A stretch of DNA of 64,000 nucleotides from CAVTWD01 sp963738325 (GTDB taxonomy: Bacteria; Actinomycetota; Acidimicrobiia; Acidimicrobiales; Ilumatobacteraceae), in assembly GCA_963738325.1 (NCBI GenBank), contig CAVTWD010000012.1, forward strand, positions 24,786 to 88,785, given 5' to 3'. The notes under the pieces were generated by a model. That model did not search any database. It was not told where the DNA came from and worked only from the letters and a program-made list of their open reading frames with translations. Position 1 is the first letter of the stretch. Every line of letters starts with the position of its first letter. Positions 61,637 through 64,000 of the stretch are shown one piece after another. A program made the translations under genes and the position numbers.

Positions 61637-62959
61637 ATGAGCGAGTTCATGGAGGCCAAACTGTCGCGGGCAGCAGTCAGGACTTCCCGTGACGGTGGCA
61701 CCGCAGGGCACGCTGCGATGGGGTGGGGCGAGGCCATAGCTTGGGTGGGATCGATTCCCTTGCTCGTTCCGGCCTGCTACCTCATCGTCCTCACGTGGGC
61801 GGCCTGGCGGGCTCAGCGATCCGGGCGGGCCCGGACACTGCTGCGATCCAAGCCTCGCCGACGTTTCTCCGTGATCGTTCCGGCCCACGATGAGGAGAGG
61901 CTCCTCGGCTCGACCCTCGACAGCCTTCTGGGACTCGACTACCCGGCTGATCTCTACGACATTCACGTCGTCGCAGACCACTGCACCGACGCCACCGCCA
62001 CTATCGCACGAACGCGTGGCGTGTACGCCCACGAGCGAGGCGACCCTGAGCCGGCTGGCAAGGGCGCGTCGCTACGGTGGCTCCTCGACCGGCTGCTCGC
62101 GAGCGAGACAGCGCCAGACGCGGTCGCCGTCATCGACGCCGATACGACGGTCAGCCCGAACTTTCTACGTGTGATGGACGCCCGATTGTCTGATCGAACG
62201 CCTGTTGTGCAGGCGTACTACGCGGCGCGCAACGATGAGACGTCCTCGCTCATCGGCTTCCGAGCCGCTGCGCTGGCAGCTCGCCACTACCTGCGGCCGC
62301 TTGGTCGCACAGCGCTCGGTTGTTCATCGGGTCTCTACGGCAATGGCATGGCGTTCACGACCGAGGTGGCCCGCTCGCACGCATGGAGCGACCATCTCAC
62401 CGAGGACCTCGAGCTCCAGCTCGAACTGCTGTTGGCGGGGATACGGGTCGGCTTCGCGGCTGACGCGGTCGTCGAAGCCGAGATGCCGGCCACGCTCGAG
62501 GCGTCACGCTCGCAGCACGAGCGATGGGAGCGGGGACGCTCAGACGTCGCCCGGCGTTACCTGCCGCGGCTGGTCACACGAGCGGTGCGGGGAGGGCCTC
62601 CCGATCGGGTTGCCTGTGTCGATGCGACCCTTGATCAGCTCATGCCTCCCGTGTCAGTCGTGCTCGCAGGGACCGCGGTCTGGGCTGGAGCCTCCATGGT
62701 CGCTGCGCCTCTGCTGAAGAGCCGAGCCGCCACGAGGCACCGACGCGCCGCGGTGCTCGTGGCGACGGCCATCGCCGCGCACGTACTGTCAAGCCTCAGG
62801 ATGGTCGGGGCGTCGGCATCCGTGTATCGGTCGCTGTTGCGCACCCCTCAGATGCTCGCGTGGAAGGCGCGGCTGTGGGTTCGCGTCTTGACCAAGGAGC
62901 GGGACGCCGTCAGATGGGTACGGACACAACGGAACGACAGCGCGTCGGCCGCGGCATGA
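61637..62959 (+). CDS. Membrane-bound glycosyltransferase family 2
   Basis: The 440-aa protein has an N-terminal membrane span (AIAWVGSIPLLVPACYLIVL). The GT2 domain has FSVIVPAHDEERLLGSTL, VVADHCTDATATIART, the DXD-like AVIDADTTVSP, and the acceptor motif LTEDLELQLELL with QHERWERGR in place of the QxxRW of processive enzymes. Two or three further spans follow toward the C-terminus (VSVVLAGTAVWAGASMVAAP, VLVATAIAAHVLSSL). This resembles glycan polymerase or cellulose synthase-like proteins. The frame is intact. Its stop overlaps the start of the next gene (ATGA). Confidence 0.87.
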   Translation: MSEFMEAKLSRAAVRTSRDGGTAGHAAMGWGEAIAWVGSIPLLVPACYLIVLTWAAWRAQRSGRARTLLRSKPRRRFSVIVPAHDEERLLGSTLDSLLGLDYPADLYDIHVVADHCTDATATIARTRGVYAHERGDPEPAGKGASLRWLLDRLLASETAPDAVAVIDADTTVSPNFLRVMDARLSDRTPVVQAYYAARNDETSSLIGFRAAALAARHYLRPLGRTALGCSSGLYGNGMAFTTEVARSHAWSDHLTEDLELQLELLLAGIRVGFAADAVVEAEMPATLEASRSQHERWERGRSDVARRYLPRLVTRAVRGGPPDRVACVDATLDQLMPPVSVVLAGTAVWAGASMVAAPLLKSRAATRHRRAAVLVATAIAAHVLSSLRMVGASASVYRSLLRTPQMLAWKARLWVRVLTKERDAVRWVRTQRNDSASAAA

Positions 62960-64000
62960 GCATCGTGGCATCAGAAGGCGCCGCCGGCGGACAGGTCGAG
63001 CGCTCCGTCGGACCATCGGCCCGTGCGCCGGCTCTGAGTGTCGTTGTGCCCACCTACAATCGCCTGCAGCGCCTCAAGCGCGTTCTCGCCGCCCTCGACG
63101 CGCAAGTCTTCCCACGCGACGAGTTCGAGGTGATCGTGGTGTCAGACGGCTCCACGGACGGGACAGACGAGTATCTCCGTTCGCTCGAGCGGACCGGCCT
63201 GTCATTCGCATCTCAGGCGAACGCGGGCCCGGCAGCAGCTCGAAACCTTGGCGTCGAGCTGGCTCGCGCTCCGTGATCGTCTTTATCGACGACGATGTCG
63301 TCCCCACTCCGGATCTTCTGGCAGAGCATGCCCGGACACATCGAGGCGTTGGCACGGGCGCGGTAGTGATCGGGCCGATGCTGACGCCGATCGACTTCGA
63401 GATGAGCGCCTGGGTGCGCTGGGAGCAGGCGATGCTCTACAAGCAGTACGACGCGATGCAGCGAGGGGTCTACAGCGCGACGCTTCGGCAGTTCTACACG
63501 GGGAACGCGTCGGTGGAGCGTGAGCGCTTCCTCACCGTCGGAGGCTTCGACCCGTCGTTTCGCCGTGCCGAAGATCTCGAGCTCGCCCATCGATTGAACG
63601 ATGCCGGACTCAGGTTCGTGTTCAACCCCACAGCAATCGGGTTTCACTACGCGGACCGATCCTTTCGCTCGTGGCTCCAGAACGCCCACGACTACGGAGC
63701 AAATGACGTCGCCTTCGCCCGTGAACGAGGCCGCGTCGAGGTTCTCGAGACGATCGAGGAGGAGTTTCGCCGCCGTCATGTCCTGGTCCGGTGGGGTGTG
63801 AGGGCCTCCCTGACGCACCCAAGGGCGGATGCGTGCCTTCGCTCTGTCCTCATGCAGTTTGCGCGTGCAAGTGACCGATGGGGAAAGAGGAGGATGACGC
63901 GCCTCGCCCTCAGCGGTCTCTACAACATCTCGTACTACCAGGGGCTGGCTGACGCGCTGGGTGGCCCCGTTGGCTTCCGCCGACATGTGGACACAGCGGG
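62956..64000 (+). CDS. Glycosyltransferase family 2, frameshifted, runs off the window
   Basis: A GT2 enzyme with LSVVVPTYNRLQRLKRVLAA, VIVVSDGSTDGTDEYLRSLE and NAGPAAARNLGVELARAP. After the loss of one G near 63272-63276 it continues with VIVFIDDDVVPTPDLLAEH (the DXD motif), GNASVERERFLTVGGFDPSF and RRAEDLELAHRLNDAGLRF. These features are typical of GT2 rhamnosyl- or glucosyltransferases. It is translationally coupled to the preceding GT2 gene, so both probably build the same chain. The C-terminus is beyond the window. Confidence 0.85.

Noticed and set aside
1..64000. tRNA or rRNA genes
   Set aside because: I looked for T-loop and acceptor-stem patterns in the intergenic regions and saw none; a covariance-model scan would be needed to be certain.

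Overview
The window is high-GC DNA with G/C-rich third codon positions. It carries actinobacterial hallmarks: a mycobacterial-type MurA with Asp at the fosfomycin site, a GlgP with an N-terminal extension, class II fructose bisphosphatase GlpX, MeaB, and many genes that appear to start without a leader. The best fit is an Actinomycetota chromosome, probably an uncultured Acidimicrobiia-like lineage. The phylum rests on gene content; the class is inference.

The first half (1-32.3 kb) is ordinary chromosome. On the minus strand an iscS-mnmA pair makes the tRNA 2-thiouridine system. A glycogen block follows: galT, then divergent glgB and a GT4 glucan synthase, then glgP. Next come an enoyl-CoA hydratase, the pair NifU-like/meaB, a small lipoprotein, and divergent murA and an MFS transporter. 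Then come an alpha/beta hydrolase coupled to a C-terminal J-domain protein, a complete IS5-type element, a zinc-ribbon protein coupled to an S9 peptidase, two very small ORFs and glpX. The whole F-type ATP synthase operon (atpZ-atpI-B-E-F-F'-H-A-G-D-C, minus strand) follows. It has two b-type subunits and a 62/81-bp tandem repeat array between atpG and atpD. An L-2-hydroxyglutarate oxidase-like gene closes this half. Two families of short palindromic repeats occupy the intergenic spaces.

The second half (32.7-64 kb) is a cell-surface glycan locus, visibly lower in GC in places and broken up by insertion sequences. It encodes a sulfotransferase; a Gfo/Idh dehydrogenase, DegT aminotransferase and GNAT acetyltransferase set for an amino sugar; a FemAB-like transferase; five glycosyltransferases; a DUF4038 lipoprotein; an NDP-sugar epimerase; a 2OG-Fe(II) oxygenase-like protein; and a polysaccharide pyruvyl transferase. 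Its core is a tightly coupled six-gene operon (C-methyltransferase, 3,5-epimerase, DUF4910 peptidase-like protein, RfbF-type nucleotidyltransferase, PIG-L deacetylase, class III aminotransferase). I read this as an uncharacterised pathway to a branched amino sugar and a heavily decorated polysaccharide. Remnants of IS110 (two), IS1634 (two), IS630, ISL3, IS3 (two) and an ISNCY-like element cluster at 37.4-38.7 and 52.4-61.3 kb. The IS630 copy contains an inverted internal segment.

Many plainly functional genes, including glgP, atpB and mnmA, are broken by single-base indels, often in short homopolymers. These look like residual sequencing errors, so such breaks should not be read as pseudogenes. 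No rRNA, tRNA or CRISPR array was seen.
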